In this document: piece after piece, positions 9,290 through 17,237 of the stretch | Layout of the letters: every line of letters starts with the position of its first letter | Numbering within the stretch: position 1 is the first letter of the stretch | Assembly: GCF_036492835.1 (NCBI RefSeq) | Contig: NZ_AP025314.1 | Coordinates: 1,426,001 to 1,490,000, forward strand | Reading direction: 5' to 3' | Source of the DNA: Fulvitalea axinellae | GTDB lineage: Bacteria; Bacteroidota; Bacteroidia; Cytophagales; Cyclobacteriaceae | DNA length: 64,000 nt | The notes under the pieces: generated by a model | Database searches by the model: none | Told to the model about the DNA's origin: nothing | What the model saw: only the letters and a program-made list of their open reading frames with translations | Position numbers and translations under genes: made by a program

Positions 9290-9382
9290 GTGAGAGAGGT
9301 GGTAGGGGAGGATTTTCGTTCCCGGTCAGTGGAGCTTTTGGCTCCGGATTATCGATTGATTTACACCAAGCTCATTGCCTAA
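9290..9382 (+). CDS. Possible 30-aa leader peptide
   Basis: A GTG at 9290 opens a 30-codon frame whose TAA overlaps the ATG of the SDR gene by one base (TAATG), the arrangement seen in translational coupling. The peptide (ending APDYRLIYTKLIA) matches nothing I know. The frame has no ATG, so it may be chance. Confidence 0.2.
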   Translation: MREVVGEDFRSRSVELLAPDYRLIYTKLIA

Positions 9383-10113
9383 TGAACTATTATATAATAA
9401 CTGGAACTAGCCGGGGAATAGGTAAAGCCTTGGCGAAATATCTGGGAGCGTCGCCTGATAACCGCATTATCGGCATATCGAGAGCGTATTCGCTGAGTCT
9501 GCAGAATTATAAGCATGTCGAGGCGGATTTGGCCGATATCCCAGCCTTGTTGCGGAATGTTGACTCGTTGTTGGAGGTCCCTGATGACGCCACGAGCGTA
9601 ACATTAGTCAACAACGCTGGGACTATCGGAGAGATAGGCCATCTGGGAAGTATTAGCGATGAAAGTATCGACTATGCGATGCGACTGAACGTAACTTCCC
9701 CGATGATCTTGACCAATGCGTTTATGCGTCTGTTCGCAAATCGGAACGTGGCCAAGTGCGTGATCAATATTTCGTCAGGCGCCGCGCGTAACGCATATGA
9801 CGGCTGGTCGTCTTATTGCGCTTCCAAAGCCGCTTTGGATATGTTAGGGATGGTGCTGGCGCAGGAAACGGCGTTGGACGAAAGCGACATGAACGTTTAT
9901 TCGATCGCTCCCGGCGTAGTGGACACCGAGATGCAGGCCAGGGTAAGGTCTTCGAACGGCCAAGGATTCCGCTCCAAGCAGATTTTTGTGGACATGAAAG
10001 AGAAAGGGCAATTAGCCTCGCCGGAATCGGTGGCGGAAAAGTTGGCTAGGGTGATTCAGCATCCCGAGGAATTCGGGGATCTTCTCATAGATTTCTGGGA
10101 ACCCGCGGAGTAA
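9382..10113 (+). CDS. Short-chain dehydrogenase/reductase (sepiapterin/benzil reductase-like)
   Basis: This is a 243-residue NAD(P)H-dependent SDR with a Rossmann fold. The N-terminal dinucleotide motif is TGTSRGIGKAL, followed by LVNNAGTIG, an active-site serine in INISSGAA and the catalytic pair in YCASKAAL. The compact size, the TSRGIG form of the glycine motif and the APGVVDTEMQ region resemble sepiapterin-reductase or benzil-reductase-like SDRs. Substrate is unknown. It is probably transcribed from the 170-bp gap upstream and ends at a strong terminator shared with the convergent regulator. Confidence 0.88.
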   Translation: MNYYIITGTSRGIGKALAKYLGASPDNRIIGISRAYSLSLQNYKHVEADLADIPALLRNVDSLLEVPDDATSVTLVNNAGTIGEIGHLGSISDESIDYAMRLNVTSPMILTNAFMRLFANRNVAKCVINISSGAARNAYDGWSSYCASKAALDMLGMVLAQETALDESDMNVYSIAPGVVDTEMQARVRSSNGQGFRSKQIFVDMKEKGQLASPESVAEKLARVIQHPEEFGDLLIDFWEPAE

Positions 10114-10119
10114 GAATGG

Positions 10120-10160
10120 CGAAGTCCCGAATTCGATGGTTCGGGACTTCGTTTTTTTTT
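10120..10160. terminator. Terminator between SDR gene and Crp/Fnr regulator
   Basis: Perfect 12-bp arms CGAAGTCCCGAA / TTCGGGACTTCG flank an 8-nt loop and are followed by nine Ts on the plus strand. Confidence 0.92.
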
Positions 10161-10164
10161 GAGT

Positions 10165-10803
10165 TTATCGTACAATTTTGTGTTTTCTGATTTTTAACTC
10201 ATTTTCTTTTTCAAGCTTTTTGACTGTCCGGATAACGGTTTCCACTCTTAGTCCGGTCATATCGGCCACTTGCTGGCGTGTCATAGGCACTTCGTAGTCA
10301 TCTTCTTCCTTAAGTCCCTCTTCGCCTTTCATATAATCGATCAAGGCCAAAATTCTCCTTTCGGGCTGGTGTTGCGAGATTTCCCTTTGCATCAGTGATT
10401 TGTAATAAAGCCTTTTTGCCAAAGCGAAGGTGACTTCCAGGTGCGTTTCCGGGTTTTCCAGAAGCAGTTCGATGAATTTGTTCTTCTCCACCCTCCAAAG
10501 CGTGGCTTCCGTAAGCGCCACGGCAGCGGCGGGATAGCCGAAATCGGCGAACAAAGGCGGTTCGCCGAAGCTCTCGCCCGGTCCAAAAATCCCTTGGACA
10601 AATTCTTTCCCCTCGTCGTTGACATTACACATCTTGACCTTGCCTTTCGATACTTGGAAATAGTATTTTGCGGAGTCGTCTTGGTCAAAAAGCATGGCCC
10701 CTTTTTTTATCGTTACCAGTTGTCCGCCATAGCGGATCATCGTCTCTTCTGTAATCATTCTTAGGTAGTTTGGGTACGTATGCGTAGGGTCATAAACAGC
10801 CAA
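10165..10803 (-). CDS. Crp/Fnr-family transcriptional regulator
   Basis: The 212-residue protein has an N-terminal cyclic-nucleotide-binding-type beta-barrel (residues about 20-130, with KGKVKMCNVNDEGKEF and FGPGESFGEPPLF) and a C-terminal winged helix (MTRQQVADMTGLRVETVIRT as recognition region). There is no N-terminal cysteine cluster, so it is not an Fe-S FNR sensor, and its ligand is unknown. The E-R pair that binds cAMP phosphate in CRP is not clearly present. It is divergent from the YecH-like gene, so it may control it, but I found no clear TTGAT-N4-ATCAA box in the gap. Confidence 0.88.
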   Translation of the reverse strand: MAVYDPTHTYPNYLRMITEETMIRYGGQLVTIKKGAMLFDQDDSAKYYFQVSKGKVKMCNVNDEGKEFVQGIFGPGESFGEPPLFADFGYPAAAVALTEATLWRVEKNKFIELLLENPETHLEVTFALAKRLYYKSLMQREISQHQPERRILALIDYMKGEEGLKEEDDYEVPMTRQQVADMTGLRVETVIRTVKKLEKENELKIRKHKIVR

Positions 10804-11013
10804 GCGTAGGTCTGTTTAAATTTGTAATGATTAAAAATAAGAAGGTATTTATGGAAATGAAAATCGGAGAGCGTATTCGGGCTGTTTGATCCTTTGGAAT
10901 AAACCTTTCGGAAACCCGTTGTTAGGAAAAAGGGTTTACTATTTGATCATACGCAACCGGAGAAAATACCGTCTTATTGTTTACTCGAATCACCAAAACA
11001 AAAATATAACCAT

Positions 11014-11271
11014 ATGGAACCGAATATCATGCACGTGCACCAAGTCATCTATATGATGCAGGAAAGCGGAAAAACTTACGAGGCCGACGAGCTTATGGGT
11101 GACATCCGCAAGCAGTTTGGCGATGATGTCCAGTTTGTGGCTTGTTCGGGCATCCCGTTTCCTTGCGACGAGGTTATCCCGTTTCTATTCGATAGGAACA
11201 AGATTGTGCTTGAGGGCGAAAAAATAAGTCTGCACCCGCAATTGAAACTTTGCGATAGCGACAAAAAATAA
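11014..11271 (+). CDS. YecH-family (DUF2492) metal-binding-like protein
   Basis: This 85-residue protein starts MEPNIMHVHQVIYMM, matching the short YecH/DUF2492 family in which an HxHxV segment and a later Cys-rich turn (here VACSGIPFPCDEVIPFL) are thought to bind metal. The physiological role of the family is not established. It is cytoplasmic, monocistronic and followed by a strong terminator. In other bacteria the family is often linked to anaerobic regulators, which fits the divergent Crp/Fnr gene, but that is inference. Confidence 0.75.
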   Translation: MEPNIMHVHQVIYMMQESGKTYEADELMGDIRKQFGDDVQFVACSGIPFPCDEVIPFLFDRNKIVLEGEKISLHPQLKLCDSDKK

Positions 11272-11370
11272 TATCCGAAAAACACGTATCCAAATGTACA
11301 AAGTCCTTGGCGGGCGGTAGCCGTCCGGTAAGGCAATTTATAGGTTTAAAGATCAAAATCGTGTTACGAT

Positions 11371-11401
11371 GGCCAAGGGGTGGGTTCCTTGGCCTTTTTT
11401 T
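11371..11401 (+). terminator. Terminator after YecH-like gene
   Basis: The stem GGCCAAGG / CCTTGGCC has an 8-nt loop and is followed by seven Ts. Confidence 0.88.
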
Positions 11402-11402
11402 A

Positions 11403-11434
11403 TGAAAAAACCGCCCCGAAAGTTCCGGAGCGGT
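11403..11434 (-). terminator. Terminator of the outer-membrane barrel gene
   Basis: On the minus strand a stem CCGCTCCG / CGGGGCGG with one mismatch precedes a T6 run. It lies about 30 nt beyond the stop of the gene at 11464-12195. Confidence 0.7.
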
Positions 11435-11463
11435 TCGCAAAACCACTTAACAACCCTTATAGG

Positions 11464-12195
11464 CTAGAATCTGTAAGATATAAGGAAATTCAGGATGCTG
11501 TCGTCGGCCAGTGTCGTCTTGACCGTGCTGGACTCGCCATACCTGGTGTCTTCGGAGTCTTCCCGTTTCATGTTTGAAAAGGCTATTCTGGGGCTGTATT
11601 CTGCGCTTATTGAAAAGCGCTGGCCAATGAGGTACTCGGCGCCCAACACCCCCGCAATGCCGATTGAGTTGTTTTTCACGGACTCGAACGTTTCCGTATC
11701 CGGCGTTGTTTTCTCCCAGCCAATTTTATTGTATGAGTAGATTAAGTCAGCTCCGTAGAAAAATTGGACTCTGGAACTTAATTGGCGTCTCAGCTCTATT
11801 CCGACGCCTAAATCAATTCTGTAATCGTATTCTTCCGTTTCGGGATCACTGTCCTCGTTTGTTGTTTTTCTGAATGAAAAATTGGATGCCTGAAATCTGA
11901 ATTTGCTTCTTCGGTGACCCAATTTGAAGATGACCCCTTTCGGGTCCAGACCGTTTAGGATAAAGCCTAACTGATTGTCGTAATTCTGGTCCAAGTCCTG
12001 AAATAACTCACTGTCTTGTTTCTTGTATCCCAAGCTTGTCTTGGTCCCGGCGGTAAATTCTGAACCAACTGAGGTGGTTTCGTTCGCAATTGGGTTTTGC
12101 TCTTGTTTCGGTTCGCCTTTGATTGTGTGGCCTGTGCCTGCGAACAATGCGGTTTGGGTAGCTATAAAAATAGCAATAAATAATAACCTTCTCAT
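11464..12195 (-). CDS. Small outer-membrane beta-barrel protein
   Basis: The protein has 243 residues, a Sec signal peptide (cleavage after ALFA, about residue 19) and alternating amphipathic strands ending in the aromatic C-terminus LNFLISYRF typical of Bam substrates. This supports an eight-or-so-stranded barrel of the porin/OmpW size class. No enzyme motif is visible. The N-terminal 40 mature residues are polar and could form a periplasmic plug. Function is unknown. It stands alone between two terminators. Confidence 0.75.
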   Translation of the reverse strand: MRRLLFIAIFIATQTALFAGTGHTIKGEPKQEQNPIANETTSVGSEFTAGTKTSLGYKKQDSELFQDLDQNYDNQLGFILNGLDPKGVIFKLGHRRSKFRFQASNFSFRKTTNEDSDPETEEYDYRIDLGVGIELRRQLSSRVQFFYGADLIYSYNKIGWEKTTPDTETFESVKNNSIGIAGVLGAEYLIGQRFSISAEYSPRIAFSNMKREDSEDTRYGESSTVKTTLADDSILNFLISYRF

Positions 12196-12289
12196 GTTTG
12201 TTTTGAGTGTTTAAAACCAAAAAATAATTCCTGTAATACTATCGGGATGATGTGTATAAAGCAGGAAAGGTTGCGTAGCGACAAAAAAA

Positions 12290-12332
12290 TAATCCGAAAC
12301 GCAAGAAAACCCTAATCCAGCGTTTCGGATTT
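12290..12332. terminator. Bidirectional-type hairpin between barrel gene and aroQ
   Basis: The arms AATCCGAAACGC / GCGTTTCGGATT are perfect over 12 bp, with a T run on the plus side and an A run on the other. In the minus direction it lies just after the aroQ stop and acts as its terminator. Confidence 0.85.
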
Positions 12333-12344
12333 TTTCGAAAAAAA

Positions 12345-12770
12345 TCAAGCCTTGTTATTCACGAAATATTCGACGGCCAGCCTGTACCCGTCAAGCCCAA
12401 AACCGGCCATAATCCCCACACAGTTCGGCGTAAGGTAGCTGTGGTGGCGGAATTTTTCCCTTTTGTGAATGTTTGAGATATGAACCTCCACCACAGGAGT
12501 GTTCACGGCCGCAATAGCGTCGGCAATGGCTATCGAAGTGTGCGTGTAAGCGCCGGCGTTCAGAATTATTCCGTCATAGGAAAAACCGATTTCATGGATT
12601 TTGTCGATGATTTTGCCTTCGTGGTTCGACTGGAAATAGCCCAACGTAATATCGGTGTATTTTTCACGCAATTCGGGAATGTAGTCCTCGAAAGACCGGC
12701 TACCGTAGATCGTTTTCTCCCTGACGCCTAGAAGGTTCAGGTTTGGCCCGTTGATGATGATGATGTTCAT
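12345..12770 (-). CDS. aroQ: 3-dehydroquinate dehydratase, type II
   Basis: This enzyme converts 3-dehydroquinate to 3-dehydroshikimate in the shikimate pathway. The 141-residue chain starts at ATG 12770 (MNIIIINGPNLNLLG), the universal N-terminus of the family; the longer frame upstream to 12920 lies in the divergent promoter region and is not real. The catalytic loop is YGSRSFEDY, the active-site His region is EVHISNIHKREKFRHHSY, and NAGAYTHTSIAI binds substrate. A dodecameric cytoplasmic enzyme is expected. It is divergent from xerD. Confidence 0.96.
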   Translation of the reverse strand: MNIIIINGPNLNLLGVREKTIYGSRSFEDYIPELREKYTDITLGYFQSNHEGKIIDKIHEIGFSYDGIILNAGAYTHTSIAIADAIAAVNTPVVEVHISNIHKREKFRHHSYLTPNCVGIMAGFGLDGYRLAVEYFVNNKA

Positions 12771-12920
12771 GATAAAAAACTTTGCGGGAATGGCGTCCCC
12801 CGGTTTCAGAAATGGGTTTTCCGTGAAATTTACACTAATCGAAAATGAATGCCAAAAGGTATTTGGTATAGAAAAACACTGAGCTTGTATCTGGAAGGCC
12901 TTTTTTCTTATATTGCCCAA

Positions 12921-13820
12921 ATGGAGTGGGATACTGCGATAAAAAACTTTTCGGATTACATAAAGCTTGAGCGCGCCATGGCCGACAATTCTGTGATGGC
13001 CTATACCAGCGACGTTACCAAGCTATATCAATACGCGGACATGGCGGGGTGGAAGAAAGGCCCGCTGGAAATAAGCGCCAATAATGTAGAAAACTTCCTG
13101 ACGTACATATTCAGGCTCGGCATGAGCGTCAATTCCCAAGCGCGGATACTTTCGGGCGTAAAGGCCTTTTACAAATACCTGCTCTTTGACGAATATATTG
13201 AGATAGACCCGACCGAACTGATCGAGGCGCCGAAAACGGGACGAAAAATCCCCGATACGCTGGAAGTGCATGAGATCGACAACCTGATATCGGCTATAGA
13301 TATGTCTACCGATGAGGGAATACGTAACAAGGCCATTATCGAGACGCTGTACAGCTCCGGTTTGCGCGTGTCGGAATTGGTGAACATGAAGCTGACCAAT
13401 ATTTTCTATGATATCGGCTTTGTGAAAATCCTCGGAAAAGGCAACAAAGAGCGTTTGGTCCCCATCGGAAAGGGAGCGATTAACTCTATCCGCACTTATC
13501 TGGAAGAAGTCAGGGGAAATATGACCGTAAAACCCGGCCACGAGAACTACGTCTTCCTCAACCGGCGCGGAGCGCAACTTACGCGTGTCATGATCTTTAC
13601 CATTATCAAGCGTCTGGCCGTAGCGATCAACCTCAAGAAGAAAGTAAGCCCGCACACCTTCCGGCATTCGTTCGCCACGCACTTGATAGAGGGCGGAGCC
13701 GACCTAAGGGCGGTACAGGATATGCTCGGGCACGAATCGATTACGACTACCGAGATCTACACGCACCTCGACAAAGAATATCTGCAACAAGTCATACACG
13801 AATACCATCCGCGTAGCTAA
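12921..13820 (+). CDS. xerD: Tyrosine recombinase XerD
   Basis: This recombinase resolves chromosome dimers at dif with XerC. Starting at ATG 12921 it has 299 residues, the usual XerD length; 24 more codons are open upstream but are not conserved-looking. The N-terminal SAM-like DNA-binding domain covers residues about 1-90. The catalytic residues are Arg in SSGLRVSELVNM, Lys in ILGKGNKERLVPI, His-x-x-Arg in HTFRHSFATHL, His in MLGHESITTT and nucleophile Tyr in TEIYTHL. It has the FATHLIEGGADLRAVQDMLGH block typical of XerD rather than phage integrases. The M28 peptidase gene follows after 35 nt and may be cotranscribed. Confidence 0.93.
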   Translation: MEWDTAIKNFSDYIKLERAMADNSVMAYTSDVTKLYQYADMAGWKKGPLEISANNVENFLTYIFRLGMSVNSQARILSGVKAFYKYLLFDEYIEIDPTELIEAPKTGRKIPDTLEVHEIDNLISAIDMSTDEGIRNKAIIETLYSSGLRVSELVNMKLTNIFYDIGFVKILGKGNKERLVPIGKGAINSIRTYLEEVRGNMTVKPGHENYVFLNRRGAQLTRVMIFTIIKRLAVAINLKKKVSPHTFRHSFATHLIEGGADLRAVQDMLGHESITTTEIYTHLDKEYLQQVIHEYHPRS

Positions 13821-13855
13821 GTCTGGCGGATGTTTGCGACACAACCACCCAAACC

Positions 13856-15235
13856 ATGACCAAAAAAGTATTTTTCTTGGCCCTGATCCTCTGCCAATGT
13901 CTCTGGGGGCAAGCCCAAAACCAAAAAGATTCCCTAACCATTCGCCGGTTCTTTGACGAAACCCTTACCGTAAGCGAATCGCATAACAATCTCCGGGAAC
14001 TGTGTAAAAACATAGGTGCGAGACTCAGCGGATCGCCAGAAGCGGAGAAAGCCGTAAAGTGGGCTTATGCCAAGCTAAAGTCTTACGGCCTTGACACCGT
14101 TTATCTGCAAGAAGTAAAAGTGCCCCGCTGGGAGAGGGGACAGGTGGAAACCTTTTCGGTCAACGGCAAGAGCCTTAGAGCCTGCTCCCTTGGCGGATCG
14201 GTCGGTACGGATGGTGTGTTGGAAGGCGAGATCATAGAAGTCCGGGATTTTGAGGAACTCGAAAAGCTGGGCAAAAGCAAAATCAAGGGCAAGATCGTGT
14301 TTATCAACGCTCCGCTGGATCCCAAACTCATCGATACCTTTCACGCCTACAGTGCGTGCGGGTCTTATCGTTACCGCGGGGCTTCCAACGCCTCCGAATA
14401 CGGGGCCAAAGCCGTTGTGATCCGTTCGTTGGCCAGCGAGCATGACGATTTTCCGCATACGGGAAGCATGGGCTACGCCAAAGGCGCGGTGAAGATTCCC
14501 GCGATGGCCATTTCCACCAACGACGCCGACTATCTGGAAAAACAACTCCGCACTGGCACCCCACAAAAGGCTAAAATGGCTATGGATTGCCAAACCCTGC
14601 CCGACGTAACGTCTTACAACGTAATTGCGGAACTGAAAGGCAAGCGCAATCCCGAGAGAATCCTGCTGGTAGGCGGACATCTCGATAGTTGGGACAAAGG
14701 CGAAGGCGCCCACGACGACGGAGCCGGCGTAGTACACTCGATGGAAGCCATCCGCCTGTTCAAACGCTTCGGTATACGACCCAACAACACCTTGCGTTGC
14801 ATCCTCTTTATGAATGAGGAAAACGGCAACCGAGGAGGCGAGACTTACGCCAAACAATCGACCCAAAAAGGAGAGAAACATTTGGCAGCGTTGGAAAGCG
14901 ACCGTGGAGGATTGGTACCCCGGGGCTTTTCGGTAGATGCGCCGCAAAGCCGATTCGCCTTTTTGCAACAACAAAAGATCGAAGACCTGCTGAAGCCCTA
15001 CAACCTTCACGTGATGCGCAAAGGCTACGGAGGCGTAGACATCAATCCCCTAAAAAAATACGGAGAACAAACCCTGATCGGTTTCCTGCCCGATCCCCAG
15101 CGCTATTTCCAGTACCATCACTCTGACAATGATGTTTTTGAGAACGTAGACCGCCGTGAGTTGGAATTGGGTTCGGCCTCTATCGCCTCTTTGTTGTATT
15201 TGATTGATAAGTATGAGTTTGGAGTTGTGAATTGA
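13856..15235 (+). CDS. Secreted M28-family zinc peptidase (carboxypeptidase Q-like)
   Basis: The 459-residue protein has a signal peptide (cleavage near residue 20, GQAQ). The order M28 N-part, inserted PA-like domain (about residues 110-245) and catalytic M28 core matches plasma glutamate carboxypeptidase (CPQ). Zinc ligands are visible in GGHLDSWDKGEGAHDDGAG (His and Asp, residues about 275-290), the catalytic Glu in MNEENG near 321, and a late His in YFQYHHSDND. It probably acts in the periplasm or outside the cell as a di- or exopeptidase. It follows xerD closely, without a terminator between. Confidence 0.9.
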   Translation: MTKKVFFLALILCQCLWGQAQNQKDSLTIRRFFDETLTVSESHNNLRELCKNIGARLSGSPEAEKAVKWAYAKLKSYGLDTVYLQEVKVPRWERGQVETFSVNGKSLRACSLGGSVGTDGVLEGEIIEVRDFEELEKLGKSKIKGKIVFINAPLDPKLIDTFHAYSACGSYRYRGASNASEYGAKAVVIRSLASEHDDFPHTGSMGYAKGAVKIPAMAISTNDADYLEKQLRTGTPQKAKMAMDCQTLPDVTSYNVIAELKGKRNPERILLVGGHLDSWDKGEGAHDDGAGVVHSMEAIRLFKRFGIRPNNTLRCILFMNEENGNRGGETYAKQSTQKGEKHLAALESDRGGLVPRGFSVDAPQSRFAFLQQQKIEDLLKPYNLHVMRKGYGGVDINPLKKYGEQTLIGFLPDPQRYFQYHHSDNDVFENVDRRELELGSASIASLLYLIDKYEFGVVN

Positions 15236-15244
15236 AGTGTCGTT

Positions 15245-15865
15245 ATGGATAGAGAGATAACAGGTTTTAAATGCTTTAATAGAGGAGACGATATTGTTGA
15301 ACGAAAGGAGTTGAGTTGGAGAGGTCCGTTTTCGTGGTCTGTAGTTAAGGGAGCGACAGACCTGCCAAATACAAGTGGGGTTTATTTGTGGACATTTCCG
15401 TTTAGGGATGGTTATGTTGTTTACTTAGCCGGTGTCACAAAATCAACAAAGTCGAGGTTTAAAAGTCATTTTTACGCATTTAGGGGCGGGAAATATACCA
15501 TTTTAGACCTTGACAGTCTGTCTAAAGAAAAACGAGTAGAGAAATGGCATGGCTTTTCATTTTCAAAAGAACACAAGAAGCTGTACGAAAGCTTTCCTGA
15601 GAGCTTGAGAGACGAGATAAGTCTTTTAGGTCAGGGTTTTATGGATGCGATGAAAATTTTTGTAGTGGAAATGGAAAATGTGCGTGAACGGGAAAGACTC
15701 GAAGCTTCAATCATGCACAATATTTATTATTCTAAAGAGTCTTGGTCCGAAATAGCGGACAGAGGAATGCGGTTAAAAGAAAGATATAATAACGAGATTC
15801 CCATAAACGCCAGAAACATTGTTTCTGGGAAGCTTTATGGTCTTCCTGAAGAGTTAGAGTATTAA
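15245..15865 (+). CDS. GIY-YIG-like nuclease domain protein
   Basis: The 206-residue protein has SGVYLW at about 44-49 and, 12 residues on, YLAGVT (60-65), a spacing like that of GIY-YIG nucleases. It then has an Arg (R71, SRFKSHF), a Tyr, and a Glu in ERERLEASIMHNIYY at the place of the catalytic Glu. The second motif is YLAG rather than YIG, so activity is uncertain. No DNA-binding domain is evident. It starts 9 nt after the M28 gene stop and lies next to the IS982 element. Codon use looks more AT-rich than its neighbours, which suggests transfer. I call the fold with moderate confidence and do not assign a role. Confidence 0.6.
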   Translation: MDREITGFKCFNRGDDIVERKELSWRGPFSWSVVKGATDLPNTSGVYLWTFPFRDGYVVYLAGVTKSTKSRFKSHFYAFRGGKYTILDLDSLSKEKRVEKWHGFSFSKEHKKLYESFPESLRDEISLLGQGFMDAMKIFVVEMENVRERERLEASIMHNIYYSKESWSEIADRGMRLKERYNNEIPINARNIVSGKLYGLPEELEY

Positions 15866-16182
15866 AAAGAAGCTGTCCTAGAGCATTGCCTAGTGACAGC
15901 TTCTCAATAATTAATGTCATTACCAAAGCAGGTTGTCGAGAGGCTGGAGTTTTACATCGAAACTTGATAAGAAGTCCGTTTTTTTTGATGGTTTGAAGCG
16001 GAGTAAGGCTGGAGCCTTACAGTAAGATATGAGGCTCCAGCCTTACCACCCTCCAATTACATGAACAAACCCGGTTGTTTCACTCCGTTTGGATTTTTAA
16101 AACCCCACACATAATTTATGTAAGATAAAATTATCCAAAACCTTAAAACAACCATAACCAACGCGAACTTGGAATCGAAATA
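15866..16182. other. Gap between GIY-YIG-like gene and IS982 transposase
   Basis: No gene is seen. The gap holds the 15-bp-arm hairpin listed at 16003-16046 and AT-rich sequence that must include the left end of the IS982-family element, which I could not locate. Confidence 0.5.
16003..16046. repeat. Perfect hairpin with AAGGCTGGAGCCT arms
   Basis: The arms GTAAGGCTGGAGCCT (16003-16017) and AGGCTCCAGCCTTAC (16032-16046) are perfect over 15 bp with a 14-nt loop. No T run follows on either strand, so it is not an ordinary terminator. The core AAGGCTGGAGCCTT recurs at 30843-30856, suggesting a dispersed palindromic element. Confidence 0.6.
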
Positions 16183-17106
16183 TTAGATTAGTTCAATCGT
16201 CATCTTCCTATCCCACTTCCCCAGCTTCTTGGGGAATTTAGGGCATTCAGGTGTTTTGTCAAGGAAAGTATAAGCGAGTAACGCGGCTATTGTGTTGATT
16301 AGAAACCCTTTGACGCTTCTGTGCCTTGAGTGTTCAATCTGGCAAACATGTTTGAGGATATCGAACGCCGATTTGATTAGCCGCCTGTGCTTCAAATAGT
16401 GTTTTTGCTCTTCGGCAAGCATTTCTTTGGGCCTCATTTTACTCCTGAGCTTTGTGACCAAGGTTAGGCCTTTGCCCCTGAGTTCGTCCCTGAGTTTGGA
16501 AATATACCCTTTGTCCCCATAGAGGAACCCTTGCAGGTCTTTGGTGAGTGACCTGAGCATTTTGTGGTTGTTGTCCGATACATTTCCCGAAGATATCCTG
16601 ACGACGACCAGCTGTCCGTATTCGTTTATGACGGCATGGAGCTTAAACCCGAAGAACCATCCCATCGAGCTCTTGCCACGTTTGGCGATTCCGGCGAAAA
16701 CCCTGTGTTGTTTTATTCTTTTGTTGTGGCACACGGCCAGAGGTTTGGAGTCCACGTAATTGTGGCCTGTCCGGGGAGACAGCCTGACGGCCTGCATAAA
16801 AAGCGTCATGGGAGCGAAAACCCGGTTTGAGGCGGTAAGGAAAGTGGTGTAGTCCGGCAGGTCCGGAAAGTAGCTTCTCAGGTAAACCATAAGCACGTTG
16901 TTGTAGTACCACTTGAAACACCGGATGCCGGAGAGGTGAAAGAATATCAAAACCGTCATGATTTCACTGTCACTCATCGTCGCGGGCCTACCGGATTTCT
17001 TCTGGTTTCCGATTCCTTTCTCCTTGTGGTACTCGTCCAATCGTTTGCAGAAATCGTCGGAAGCGATGAAAATTTCAGTTAATTTGAGAGTGTCCAGAAC
17101 GGTCAT
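16183..17106 (-). mobile_element. IS982-family insertion sequence, ends not resolved
   Basis: The bounds given are those of the transposase gene. I searched both flanks for matching terminal inverted repeats and a target duplication and could not find a convincing pair, so the element may be degenerate at its ends. Confidence 0.6.
16183..17106 (-). CDS. IS982-family transposase, possibly inactive
   Basis: The 307-residue protein has the IS982 pattern: N-terminal helical part (GRPATMSDSEIMTVLIFFH), the first catalytic Asp in NYVDSKPLAVCHNKRI, a second in LYGDKGYISKL, and the C-terminal block QIEHSRHRS. In relatives I remember, the third catalytic residue sits in a segment like RAIIES-NDQLK. 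Here the segment reads RRLIKSAFDILK, with Lys (codon at 16372-16374) where Glu is expected, which would be a single G-to-A change. Length and reading frame are otherwise intact. The start at ATG 17106 gives a normal N-terminus. Confidence 0.88.
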   Translation of the reverse strand: MTVLDTLKLTEIFIASDDFCKRLDEYHKEKGIGNQKKSGRPATMSDSEIMTVLIFFHLSGIRCFKWYYNNVLMVYLRSYFPDLPDYTTFLTASNRVFAPMTLFMQAVRLSPRTGHNYVDSKPLAVCHNKRIKQHRVFAGIAKRGKSSMGWFFGFKLHAVINEYGQLVVVRISSGNVSDNNHKMLRSLTKDLQGFLYGDKGYISKLRDELRGKGLTLVTKLRSKMRPKEMLAEEQKHYLKHRRLIKSAFDILKHVCQIEHSRHRSVKGFLINTIAALLAYTFLDKTPECPKFPKKLGKWDRKMTIELI

Positions 17107-17237
17107 GTCCAGTTGTGTTTATTCGGTTTGTACAAAAACACAAATAAACAAATACTCAAACATTGATCTTTCTGGACGATCCCTTCTTTACCTGACTGTA
17201 TTTGAGTCGGTTAAATTCCAAGCTCACGTTAACCAAT

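Noticed and set aside
10804..11013. FNR box in the divergent gap
   Set aside because: Single TTGAT half-sites exist but no TTGAT-N4-ATCAA pair.
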